The notes under the pieces: generated by a model | Told to the model about the DNA's origin: nothing | Seen by the model: only the letters and a program-made list of their open reading frames with translations | Databases searched by the model: none | Assembly (NCBI GenBank): GCA_018260375.1 | Contig: JAGLBF010000075.1 | Coordinates: forward strand, 1 to 11,707 | Length of the DNA: 11,707 nt | Direction: 5' to 3' | Source: Deinococcus sp. | Lineage (GTDB): Bacteria; Deinococcota; Deinococci; Deinococcales; Deinococcaceae | Made by a program: the position numbers and the translations under genes | In this document: positions 1 through 6,384 of the stretch, in pieces | How positions within the stretch are numbered: position 1 is the stretch's first letter | How the letters are laid out: the number at the start of each line of letters is the position of its first letter

Positions 1-44
1 GCTTACTTTTGCTACGCCTGATAGTCTTCTTTGATCACGTTGTA

Positions 45-179
45 ATACGGACTGCGCTCCATTCCACCACAGTCGGAAAAGCGCCGCCTGCGGCTCCATA
101 CCGCACAGTCCGTATGCTGTTCCCACTCGCATCTGCTCGGATTGATTCGGAAGTACGCCAAATCAATCGCAATCCGTAT
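45..179 (+). repeat. Dispersed small non-coding repeat, copy A (MITE-like)
   Basis: The element is about 135 bp. Its left end ATACGGACTGCG and its right end, read in reverse complement (ATACGGATTGCG), form imperfect terminal inverted repeats. The left half is closed by a perfect 10-bp inverted repeat, ATACGGACTG at 45-54 and CAGTCCGTAT at 106-115. The right half has an 8-bp inverted repeat, GATTGATT and AATCAATC, around a 13-nt loop. Positions 129-179 match 11657-11707 on the opposite strand at 49 of 51 bases, and the whole element resembles 9592-9721. No protein is evident inside. D. radiodurans is known to carry families of small non-coding repeats; assigning this element to one of them is inference. 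Confidence 0.75.
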
Positions 180-247
180 AAGAAGGCGCAATCAGAATCT
201 GTACTGATCTGGGCATACCTTTAGCCCCTGCGCTACGCCAAACCTGC

Positions 248-253
248 TACCTT
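248..253 (+). promoter_or_regulatory. Candidate -10 box for leaderless ruvC mRNA
   Basis: TACCTT is preceded by TGC (extended -10) and ends exactly six bases before the ruvC ATG. Transcription would therefore begin at or next to the start codon. There is no convincing -35 and no Shine-Dalgarno sequence, which fits leaderless translation. Confidence 0.45.
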
Positions 254-259
254 CTGGGC

Positions 260-751
260 ATGATTGTTCTTGGAATTGACCCAGGGCTTGCCAACCTGGG
301 TATCGGGCTGATAGACGGCAACTCGCGCAAGGCCCAGCACCTGTACCACACTTGCCTGACCACACCCAGCACTCAACCGATGACCGAGCGTCTGGTGTAC
401 CTGCACAGCGAAGTTGGCCGCCTGATTGCTGAGTATCAGCCCGAGGCGGTGGCTATAGAAGATCAGATTTTACGCAAGCAGGCCGACATCGCCTTCAAAA
501 TTGGACAGGCGTTTGGCGTCATACAACTGGCCTGCGCCCAGGCAGGACTCAGCATGCAAAACTACGGCCCCATGCAGGTCAAACAAACCCTGGTAGGCAC
601 AGGCCGCGCTGATAAAGATCAGGTGATTTACATGGTTAAAGCTCAACTTGGCCTGCGTGAAGGCCTGAATAACCACGCCGCCGACGCGCTCGCCTTGGCC
701 CTCACCCACCTGGCACATCAGGGGGTGCAGCAAGCCTTGACAAGGGGTTAG
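260..751 (+). CDS. ruvC: Crossover junction endodeoxyribonuclease RuvC
   Basis: This is the Holliday-junction resolvase of homologous recombination. In other bacteria it acts as a dimer with the RuvAB branch-migration motor and makes paired nicks in the four-way junction. The 163-residue protein is of normal family length and opens with the RNase-H-fold motif GIDPGLANLG (D7). It has VAIEDQ at about 64-69 (E67), FKIGQAFGV at about 79-87, and NNHAADALALALTHL near the C terminus. The fourth metal site is H139 followed by D142, the His/Asp arrangement of Thermus RuvC rather than the Asp/Asp of E. coli. The start places D7 at the usual position and lies six bases after a -10-like hexamer. It is convergent with the Fur gene, and no ruvA or ruvB is in the window. 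Confidence 0.96.
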   Translation: MIVLGIDPGLANLGIGLIDGNSRKAQHLYHTCLTTPSTQPMTERLVYLHSEVGRLIAEYQPEAVAIEDQILRKQADIAFKIGQAFGVIQLACAQAGLSMQNYGPMQVKQTLVGTGRADKDQVIYMVKAQLGLREGLNNHAADALALALTHLAHQGVQQALTRG

Positions 752-850
752 GATTCCGGATTCCGAATTGTTGCGCGGCAGAAGTCCGGGAAGCGGGTGC
801 GTACGGACTCCGTGGTAGCGCAGGCCGCGCCCTCTGGGACGGCGCTGGAA
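752..850. other. Convergent intergenic region with GC-rich hairpin
   Basis: This 99-bp spacer lies between the ends of ruvC (+) and the Fur gene (-). An imperfect GC-rich hairpin at 826-844 (CCC, loop TCT, GGG, then bulged GCGC pairing) could end transcription from either side. It lacks a T-tract, so terminator status is weak. An 11-nt palindrome, ACGGACTCCGT, lies at 803-813. The bases GGATTCCGGATTCCGAA near the start resemble the ends of the dispersed repeats and may be a decayed copy. Confidence 0.25.
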
Positions 851-1243
851 TTAGGCGAGTTCCGTCGTACAGTTGGCACAGATACCATGCACTTCAAGCT
901 GCATCGTTTTGGCTTCAAAGCCTGCGGGCAGGGTGCCGCTGGGTAGCTCAGGCAAAGCGTCGAGCTGAATGTCAAAAATCTCGCCGCAGTGTCTACAGAT
1001 GGCGTGGTGGTGGTGCTCGCCGTGGCGGTAATCGTAGCGCGTGGCTTGGCCCGCCGTTTCAATGGTTATGGCTACGCCGTCTTTGACCAGTGCGTCTAGC
1101 GCGCGGTACACCGTGCCGAGGCTGATGTGAGGCAGTTGCTGGCGCACTTCTTGGTAGATACTCGCCGCATCAGGGTGCCGGCGGCTACGTTGTAAGATCT
1201 GCAACACGGCCTGGCGTTGTCTGGTATTGCGCAGCATGATCAT
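851..1243 (-). CDS. Fur-family metal-dependent repressor, PerR type
   Basis: The protein is a dimeric winged-helix regulator of metal homeostasis and/or peroxide stress. It has 130 residues with the DNA-binding domain at about 1-65 (ISLGTVYRALDAL recognition helix region) followed by a metal-binding dimerisation domain. The structural zinc site is complete: C83-x2-C86 and C122-x2-C125. Regulatory-site candidates are H23, D71, H78/H80 and D91, matching the His and Asp ligands of B. subtilis PerR. The HGEHHHHAIC stretch is typical. From memory, D. radiodurans has one such protein (DR0865), described as Mn-responsive or PerR-like; orthology here is inference. The gene lies 32 nt after the degenerate receiver gene on the same strand but has its own -10-like TATCAT. 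The second ATG, two codons in, is an alternative start. Confidence 0.9.
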   Translation of the reverse strand: MIMLRNTRQRQAVLQILQRSRRHPDAASIYQEVRQQLPHISLGTVYRALDALVKDGVAITIETAGQATRYDYRHGEHHHHAICRHCGEIFDIQLDALPELPSGTLPAGFEAKTMQLEVHGICANCTTELA

Positions 1244-1249
1244 CGAACT

Positions 1250-1255
1250 ATGATA
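1250..1255 (-). promoter_or_regulatory. Candidate -10 box for leaderless fur-family mRNA
   Basis: On the minus strand TATCAT is preceded by TGC (extended -10) and separated by exactly six bases (AGTTCG) from the ATG. There is no Shine-Dalgarno sequence and no good -35. It lies in the short gap after the receiver gene, so the repressor may be transcribed separately from it. Confidence 0.5.
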
Positions 1256-1275
1256 GCAAATGATGCCGCTGTCCT

Positions 1276-1716
1276 TTATGACATCCGGGTAAAGGGCGGT
1301 AAGCGGGCGATTTTACCCCAGAACAGCAGCATGGCGTGGAGCATGTCGCGCAGTTCGTTGAGCGTCTTGGGTTTAACCAAATAGGCGCTGGCGTATTGCT
1401 GGTAAGCGGCACGAATCAGTGCCTCATCTTCTGTAGAGGTGAACATGATAATAGGTATCAGTCGGCAAGCGTGCGATCTTTTGAACTCCTTTAGCCACTT
1501 GATTTCCTCAGGAGTGCTGATGGCGTTGCCCAGCAGTATCAGGTCAACATAGTGCTGATGGCTGATATGGTGCTCTGCTAATATTTTTTCGGCCTCAACA
1601 ATGTTGTGCGCCACATACAGTTTAGTGGCGACCGGCAAATCTTTGTCATGCAGCGCTTTTTGTACCAGTTCTATATCGTGCGCTTGGTTATCTATCAGCA
1701 GCACCTGTAGGGGCAT
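1276..1716 (-). CDS. Stand-alone receiver domain lacking the phospho-acceptor Asp
   Basis: The 146-residue protein is a single CheY/Rcp1-like receiver with no output domain. It starts LLIDNQAHDIELV, where families usually have an E-D or D-D pair; here it is D9 followed by N10. The acceptor position, normally LILLDxxLP, reads DLILLGNAIS, so G63 replaces Asp (codon GGC, one base from GAC). The distal residues remain: T93/S94 in IMFTST and K115 in YLVKPKTLNEL. Canonical aspartyl phosphorylation is therefore unlikely, and it may act as a constitutive or protein-binding pseudo-receiver. Its ATG overlaps the stop of the OmpR-type regulator by 1 nt, which implies translational coupling and a joint role. 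A C-terminal tail of about 14 residues follows the receiver. No histidine kinase is nearby. Confidence 0.85.
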   Translation of the reverse strand: MPLQVLLIDNQAHDIELVQKALHDKDLPVATKLYVAHNIVEAEKILAEHHISHQHYVDLILLGNAISTPEEIKWLKEFKRSHACRLIPIIMFTSTEDEALIRAAYQQYASAYLVKPKTLNELRDMLHAMLLFWGKIARLPPFTRMS

Positions 1717-2384
1717 TAGGCACTCCGTAACGAGTAGCCCACGCCGCGCACGGTGCGCAGCAGCCCGTAGCCCTCGTGGTCACGCAGCTTGGCGCGCAAG
1801 TTTGCCATGTGAACATCCACCACATTGCTGCCTTCAGGGAGGCGGCCTTGCCAGATTTCTTGCCCAATCTCTTGGCGTGAATAGACCCGCCCGGGTTGGC
1901 GGATAAGCAGTGAAAGGATGTCAAATTCTTTGGGTGAAAGCCGCAGCTCTTCGCCCTTAAAGTTGACCAAGCGCTTTTGTGCGTCGAGTTGTAACTCGCC
2001 CAGGGTCAGGGTTTCTGAGCCGTGCTGACGCAGCTGCACCTTGATACGGGCCAGCAGTTCGTCAGGGTGAAAGGGCTTAATAATGTAGTCATCGGCCCCT
2101 AGTCCTAGCAGCCGCACCCGCTCTTCTATAGTGTCACGGGCGGTCAGAACAATCACGGGGACGATGCTGTTTTTGCGCAGGCGCTGCACCACATCACCGC
2201 CATCAAAATCGGGCAGGCCCAAGTCAAGCAATATCAGGTCTGGATGGTCTTCACGCGCTTTAATAAGGCCACTCATGGCGCTGTTGGCGTGCTCTACCTC
2301 AAAGCCCGCATCGGTCAAATCAAGGCGCAATACATTGGCAATATCAGAATCGTCTTCAATGACGAGGATGCGTTGTCGGCTCAC
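1716..2384 (-). CDS. OmpR/PhoB-family response regulator (DrRRA-like)
   Basis: This is a two-component DNA-binding response regulator of 222 residues. The receiver (about 1-120) has the acidic pair D11/D12, phospho-acceptor D54 in LILLDLGLPDFDG, T81 and K103 (IIKPF). The winged-helix output domain (about 126-222) has LSPKEFDILSLLIRQPGRVYSRQEI and ends with the wing TVRGVGYSLR. The start codon is GTG at 2384-2382, supported by TACACT exactly six bases upstream. The divergent neighbour across a long gap is RNase J. From memory this matches D. radiodurans DR2418 (DrRRA, needed for radioresistance) beside DR2417; the match is inferred from family and synteny. It is translationally coupled to the degenerate receiver downstream, and no partner kinase is in the window. 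Confidence 0.92.
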   Translation of the reverse strand: MSRQRILVIEDDSDIANVLRLDLTDAGFEVEHANSAMSGLIKAREDHPDLILLDLGLPDFDGGDVVQRLRKNSIVPVIVLTARDTIEERVRLLGLGADDYIIKPFHPDELLARIKVQLRQHGSETLTLGELQLDAQKRLVNFKGEELRLSPKEFDILSLLIRQPGRVYSRQEIGQEIWQGRLPEGSNVVDVHMANLRAKLRDHEGYGLLRTVRGVGYSLRSA

Positions 2385-2390
2385 TCTAGC

Positions 2391-2396
2391 AGTGTA
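2391..2396 (-). promoter_or_regulatory. Candidate -10 box for leaderless response-regulator mRNA
   Basis: On the minus strand TACACT is preceded by TGA (extended -10) and followed by GCTAGA and then the GTG start. The spacing of exactly six bases equals that at the ruvC, fur, tsaE and M24 starts, and it decides the GTG start. There is no clear -35. Confidence 0.5.
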
Positions 2397-2472
2397 TCAC
2401 GGTGCTTTCAGAAAAACTTAGATGTTTTACGCTTGATGCCCAGTGACTGTTACACCCACCGTTAAGTGCTGA

Positions 2473-2514
2473 AGCAGCCAGCACAGAGTAGCCAGTACAG
2501 AGCAGCCAGAACAG
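2473..2514. repeat. Three tandem 14-bp repeats
   Basis: The units AGCAGCCAGCACAG, AGTAGCCAGTACAG and AGCAGCCAGAACAG lie directly head to tail and differ at one to three positions. They are followed after 3 nt by a GC-rich hairpin. No function is known to me; a protein-binding array or a microsatellite-like expansion are both possible. Confidence 0.8.
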
Positions 2515-2517
2515 CCC

Positions 2518-2534
2518 CACAGGCGCCGCCTGTG
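2518..2534. other. Compact GC-rich hairpin
   Basis: CACAGGC, loop GCC, GCCTGTG is a perfect 7-bp stem with a 3-nt loop. No T-tract follows on either strand, so it is not a standard intrinsic terminator. It lies directly after the 14-bp tandem repeats, upstream of the response regulator on one side and far upstream of RNase J on the other. Confidence 0.5.
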
Positions 2535-2674
2535 CTACCCCAGCTAGATACGGTTAAGCACCTGGCGGCGGCTGACTGTAACCGCTCGCCTCATAGTGCC
2601 GCACATTCTGTGTTATTCTACCGATACTGCATCAGTGGATGCCTCTCAGATTTGTTGTTTCCATCCTACTCACC

Positions 2675-2741
2675 CAAGTTACTGTGCTACCTGAGTTACT
2701 GAGTCACCTAAGTTGCTGTGTCAACCAAGTTACTGTGCACC
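2675..2741. repeat. Four imperfect 17-bp direct repeats
   Basis: The units CAAGTTACTGTGCTACC, TGAGTTACTGAGTCACC, TAAGTTGCTGTGTCAACC and AAGTTACTGTGCACC share the core AGTTaCTGtG followed by a short variable part and ACC. Lengths are 17, 17, 18 and 15. There is no spacer between units, so this is not a CRISPR array. An iteron-like binding array for a regulator is the most interesting reading, but nothing here identifies the binder. Confidence 0.8.
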
Positions 2742-3075
2742 AAAACCACTGATGATTGCCCCAACTTGATTAGATTACGGTACTGCTGTTTGGCATAGCG
2801 GCATATTCATTTAGTATTTAGGGCTGTTGTCTGTATGTGTTATTCATTGAGACATTGTATCTGTAGGTGCTTTGTAGCTGCTTAGAACAGCCGAATAGTT
2901 ATGGTTATTCTTATTTATCTGACTGAATTGTGATGACGTTTATTCTCTATTTTACCGACTGTTGCAGATTGGGCTGTGCATGAACGAATGATATATCCAG
3001 TACATTGGGTAGCTTTAGATTATTTAATGATAACTGTTTTCCTTTAACCGCAAGACCGAATCTTCTGGCGTACTG

Positions 3076-3097
3076 ACTCCTGAATGCATTCCAGAGT
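3076..3097. other. 22-bp imperfect palindrome upstream of RNase J
   Basis: The centre GAATGCATTC is a perfect 10-bp palindrome, and ACTC on the left pairs with GAGT on the right across two mismatched positions. In total 9 of 11 position pairs are complementary. Its size and symmetry suit a dimeric repressor operator. It lies about 110 bp before the RNase J start. Confidence 0.35.
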
Positions 3098-3194
3098 AAC
3101 TACGCTCATAGCCTAATCACTATTTTGAGAAGCCAAAAAGAAGAATGTATGCACCACCTTCTTTGAGAACAAGCCCTATTTCTGCATAAAGATG

Positions 3195-3201
3195 TAAGGA
3201 G
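3195..3201 (+). promoter_or_regulatory. Strong ribosome binding site of RNase J
   Basis: TAAGGAG ends five bases before the ATG at 3207. It fixes the start of RNase J and shows that this mRNA has a leader, unlike several neighbours. Confidence 0.85.
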
Positions 3202-3206
3202 TACAC

Positions 3207-4862
3207 ATGACTACAAACCCTATAAATCCTAACGCTCTAGAAGTTATTCCCTTGGGGGGCATGGGCGAAATCGGCAAGAATATGTTCGCCTACCGCTACG
3301 GCGACGAGATCATGGTGGTTGACGGCGGCCTGGCCTTTCCTGAATCGCACCAGTTGGGTATTGACCTGATCATCCCCAAGATTGACTACCTGCAAGAGCA
3401 CGCGGGGCTGATCAAGGGCTGGATACTGACGCACGGGCACGAAGATCACATCGGCTCACTGCCGTATATCTTGCCGCGCTTGCCCCGCGTGCCAATCTAC
3501 GGGGGCCGCCTGACGCTGGGGCTGGTGCGCGAAAAGATGAACGAATTTGGCATTAGGGAAGCCGACACTGACTTTCGCGAAATTGAGCTAGACGCGCACC
3601 TTAACATAGGCCGCCACTTTGTCGTTGACTGTTTTCGCATGACCCACTCTATTCCCGATAACCTGGGTTACATTCTGACAACGCCAGTGGGCAAAGTGGT
3701 GCATACGGGCGACTTTAAGATTGACCGCACCCCCACCGATGGGCAACTGAGCCAGTTGGAGCGCATAGAAAAAGCGGGCGATGAGGGCGTGCTGCTGCTG
3801 ATCAGTGACAGCACCAATGCCGAGCGCCCAGGGTGGTCTACAAGCGAAGCCGAAGTGGCACGGAACCTGGAAGTCCTGATTGCCCAGGCGCGTGGGCGGG
3901 TTTTTGTGACCACCTTTGCCTCGCAGACGCACCGCGTACAAAGCATTATTCACAGTGCCAAAAAGCTGGGCCGCCGCGTGGTAATGGAGGGCCGCAGCAT
4001 GCTGAAATACGCCCAGGTTGCCGAAACGCTGGGTTACATGGAGTTTGAAGAACCGCTGATTACCGGTGACGAAGTGGCCAGTTTGCAAGATTCGCAGGTG
4101 CTATACATGTGTACAGGGTCGCAGGGGCAGCCCATGAGCGTGCTGTCGCGTCTGGCCTTTGGGATGCACGCCAAGATTGCCCTGAAGCGCGGTGACACGG
4201 TGATTTTGTCGAGCAGCCCCATTCCGGGTAACGAGGAAGCCGTCAATACGGTGATCAACCGCCTATACGAAATTGGGGTAGAGGTGTTGTATCCGCCCAA
4301 CTACAAAGTCCACGCCTCAGGACACGGCAGCCGCGATGAGCAACTGGAAATGCTCAATTTGGCCCGTCCGCGCTTCTTTTTGCCCTGGCACGGCGAGCCG
4401 CGTCACCAGATTAACCACGCACGACTGGCTCAAGCCGCTCAGCGCCCGCCCCAGCGCACCCTGGTTGCCAAAAACGGCGATATTGTGCAGCTGACCCCCG
4501 ACGACTTTAAGGTGGTCGGCACAGTGCCGGCAGGTGCGGTGTATGTAGATGGTCTGGGCGTGGGTGACATCAATGATGAGGTGATTGTTGACCGCATGAG
4601 CATGAGCCAGGAAGGGGTGATGATCATCACGGCGGTGCTGCACCCCACGCCCCACATTGAGCTGGTGACACGCGGATTTGTAAAGAGCAACCGCGAGCTA
4701 GAAACCCAAATTCGCCGCGTGGCGATGGAATCAGTGGAGCAAGGCCTGCGCGAGAAAAAACGCCTGGAAGATATCCGTGACGATATGTACGGCGCTGTGC
4801 GGCGCTTTGTCCGCAAGGGAACAGGGCGTAACCCGGTGCTGATACCGCTGCTGGTGGATTAA
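3207..4862 (+). CDS. rnj: Ribonuclease J (metallo-beta-lactamase/beta-CASP)
   Basis: RNase J is a zinc-dependent 5'-3' exoribonuclease and endoribonuclease of mRNA decay and rRNA maturation. The protein has 551 residues, normal for the family. The metallo-beta-lactamase motif THGHEDHIG gives H76, H78, D80 and H81; H147 (MTHSIPDN) and D169 (HTGDFKID) complete the zinc ligands of the core. The beta-CASP insert at about 205-370 contains TTFASQTHRV. The return to the lactamase fold has SGHGS (H373) and LPWHGEP (H395). A C-terminal domain of about 100 residues follows (LVTRGFVKSN onward). It is divergent from the response-regulator cluster across a long gap, and a strong ribosome site fixes the start. 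I see no frameshift or missing key residue. Confidence 0.97.
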   Translation: MTTNPINPNALEVIPLGGMGEIGKNMFAYRYGDEIMVVDGGLAFPESHQLGIDLIIPKIDYLQEHAGLIKGWILTHGHEDHIGSLPYILPRLPRVPIYGGRLTLGLVREKMNEFGIREADTDFREIELDAHLNIGRHFVVDCFRMTHSIPDNLGYILTTPVGKVVHTGDFKIDRTPTDGQLSQLERIEKAGDEGVLLLISDSTNAERPGWSTSEAEVARNLEVLIAQARGRVFVTTFASQTHRVQSIIHSAKKLGRRVVMEGRSMLKYAQVAETLGYMEFEEPLITGDEVASLQDSQVLYMCTGSQGQPMSVLSRLAFGMHAKIALKRGDTVILSSSPIPGNEEAVNTVINRLYEIGVEVLYPPNYKVHASGHGSRDEQLEMLNLARPRFFLPWHGEPRHQINHARLAQAAQRPPQRTLVAKNGDIVQLTPDDFKVVGTVPAGAVYVDGLGVGDINDEVIVDRMSMSQEGVMIITAVLHPTPHIELVTRGFVKSNRELETQIRRVAMESVEQGLREKKRLEDIRDDMYGAVRRFVRKGTGRNPVLIPLLVD

Positions 4863-5050
4863 CGTCAGTGTGAGTTGACACAAAGGGACGGGAAAGTACC
4901 GACTCTGTTTCCATACTGCGAAACCCGTAGAAGATACACCCCTAGAGACACTCAGACCGCTTCAACGTCTTCCCTGTGTTGTCACGTTGTCCTCCGCTCT
5001 ATAACCCCCCTCGTCATAAACTGCTAAGCAGCGCGTGAAATACTGGGGGT
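4863..5050. other. Spacer between RNase J and vanW, with candidate vanW promoter
   Basis: The 188-bp spacer has no gene. Just before vanW, AATACT at 5039-5044 is preceded by TGA (extended -10) and lies six bases from the ATG, so vanW may also be leaderless; the first base departs from TAnnnT. A conventional alternative is TTGTCA 4979-4984 with TATAAC 5000-5005, but its spacer is only 15 bp. TGACACAAAGGGA at 4876-4888 is nearly complementary to 4971-4984, forming a long-range inverted repeat. No T-tract terminator follows RNase J. Confidence 0.3.
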
Positions 5051-6304
5051 ATGACCCGTTTCCTCACTCTACCTGCGCTGATCAGTGGGCCGCGCCAACT
5101 GCTTCTGGGTGCAGCCTTTTTGGCCCCCTTGTTGCTGGCTCAGGCTCAGGCGGCCGCCCAACCTGCTACCGTTCAGCCCGCTACTACCCAGCCTACTACT
5201 ACCCAGTCGACCAAACCCAACAAGGCCGCCGGGCTGCTTACCGTTCGCCTGGAGGCTAGTTTTCCTGCGTTGGTGGGGGGCAAAAAGACTACTGTGCCTT
5301 ACCATGACATTCTGCTGATTTCGCCTGAGCGGGTGGCGGCGGCCCAGGCAGCGGGAAAACTTACCCCCGACACGGTGACTCTGTTTAACCGGTTTATTCA
5401 AAAGGCCAACACACCCGCCAGAGATGCCCACTTTGAGCAGCAAGACGACGGCACGTGGATGGTGGTGCAACACGACGCGCTGATTCTGGACGGCGATACG
5501 GCCCGCACCGCGCTGAGCAAAGCGGTATTGGGCGGTGACAAACAGCTGGTACTAACCCCCAAGGTGGGCGCGGCCCCTAAGCGCACCCTAGATTACTTTG
5601 CAAGCAGGGGCATCACCGCGTTTTTGGCGGCAGGGCAGACTAGTTATGTCGGATCAAGCGAGGCCCGCAAGACCAATATTCATGTGGGGGCCAAGTTCTT
5701 TAAAGACCGTTTGTTTGAGGGAAAAGTGTTTTCATTTAACAAGTTTATCGGCCCTATCAGTGAGCAGGCGGGGTATGTACCTGGGCTGGTGATTGCCGGT
5801 GAGCGTACCGCATCAGGCATAGGCGGAGGCATTTGCCAGGTGAGTACCACTGTCTTCAGGACACTGTACGGTGCGGGGCTGGGGTTGGTAGAGCGGCGCA
5901 ACCATAGTTATCAGGTGCATTATTATGACCCGCAGGGCCTAGACGCGACCATCTATCAGCCCAGCCAGGATTTGCGTTTTAGTAACCCCTACGGCCCGCT
6001 GTGGTTTCAGACTGAGTGGGATGACAACGCTGAGACGCTGGTAGTGCAAGTCTTTGGTAGGCCCCGCGACTTTGAGGTCAAGGTACAACAACCGCGTACC
6101 CTCAAGTCTACTCCTGCGCCTGCTGACAAAGTCTTGGTGGACAGCTCGCTTAAGCCCGGCCAGCGAAAGCAAGTAGACTGGGCCGCTGAGGGCGCTGTCA
6201 TAGAGGTAGACCGCCTGTTTGTACGCGCTGGTCAAACCTTTAAGCAAGATACCCTGCGCAGTCACTACAAGCCCTGGCCTAATATCTTTTTGGTCGGTAA
6301 GTAA
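5051..6304 (+). CDS. Secreted VanW-family protein (probable envelope protein)
   Basis: The 417-residue protein begins with a signal peptide: R3 and R15, a hydrophobic stretch at about 16-30 and an AQA site at 32-34. A Pro/Thr/Gln-rich linker follows (about 35-58, repeated QPAT/QPTT), then a YoaR-like N-terminal domain to about 190. The VanW domain (about 196-325) has the signature FSFNKFIGP, GGGICQVSTTVFR (258-270) and NHSYQVHYYDP. A small beta-rich, possibly G5-like tail (about 345-415) ends PWPNIFLVGK. The biochemical role of VanW domains is not established; location and domain neighbours suggest a peptidoglycan or cell-surface role. The name comes from vancomycin clusters, but no van genes are here, so resistance should not be inferred. 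It is convergent with the M24 peptidase. Confidence 0.88.
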   Translation: MTRFLTLPALISGPRQLLLGAAFLAPLLLAQAQAAAQPATVQPATTQPTTTQSTKPNKAAGLLTVRLEASFPALVGGKKTTVPYHDILLISPERVAAAQAAGKLTPDTVTLFNRFIQKANTPARDAHFEQQDDGTWMVVQHDALILDGDTARTALSKAVLGGDKQLVLTPKVGAAPKRTLDYFASRGITAFLAAGQTSYVGSSEARKTNIHVGAKFFKDRLFEGKVFSFNKFIGPISEQAGYVPGLVIAGERTASGIGGGICQVSTTVFRTLYGAGLGLVERRNHSYQVHYYDPQGLDATIYQPSQDLRFSNPYGPLWFQTEWDDNAETLVVQVFGRPRDFEVKVQQPRTLKSTPAPADKVLVDSSLKPGQRKQVDWAAEGAVIEVDRLFVRAGQTFKQDTLRSHYKPWPNIFLVGK

Positions 6305-6384
6305 TATAAATTATGGCGGAAGAAGGCCAGTGCAGTTTGTATCTTTCTCCGCGCTCATTCGCCCTGATTCAATCGCAGTTCGTA

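Larger units (their letters stand above)
2397..3194. other. Long repeat-rich, AT-richer gap between response regulator and RNase J
   Basis: Almost 800 bp carry no convincing gene. The frame open at 2466-2702 starts with GTG, is low in complexity and has no ribosome site. The left part holds a 14-bp tandem array (2473-2514), a hairpin (2518-2534) and a 17-bp tandem array (2675-2741). From about 2740 the sequence becomes clearly AT-rich with stops in all frames that I followed. A weak promoter-like pair, TTGGGT at 3005-3010 and TGATAA at 3028-3033 (17-nt spacer), points toward RNase J. A second pair, TTGAGA 3163-3168 and CATAAA 3185-3190, is too close to the ribosome site to suit. A 22-bp imperfect palindrome lies at 3076-3097. 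A long leader or an unannotated small RNA is possible but not shown. Confidence 0.5.

Noticed and set aside
9..224. Open frame of 71 codons at the left edge
   Set aside because: It runs through the dispersed repeat (45-179), has no ribosome site or leaderless -10, and its composition is not protein-like.
2466..2702. Open frame of 78 codons in the regulator/RNase J gap
   Set aside because: It starts with GTG without signals, covers the 14-bp tandem repeats and the hairpin, and its Gln/Ala/Pro-rich then Ser/Cys/Tyr-rich translation resembles no protein I know.
2675..2741. CRISPR-like array
   Set aside because: The 17-bp units adjoin with no spacers and vary in sequence; no cas genes are near.
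5051..6304. Vancomycin resistance gene
   Set aside because: The VanW domain alone does not confer resistance; no vanH, vanA, vanX or vanRS genes accompany it.
6305..6384. Intrinsic terminator between vanW and the M24 gene
   Set aside because: GCGGA at 6316-6320 and TTCTCCGC at 6345-6352 pair only imperfectly over a long loop, with no T-tract.
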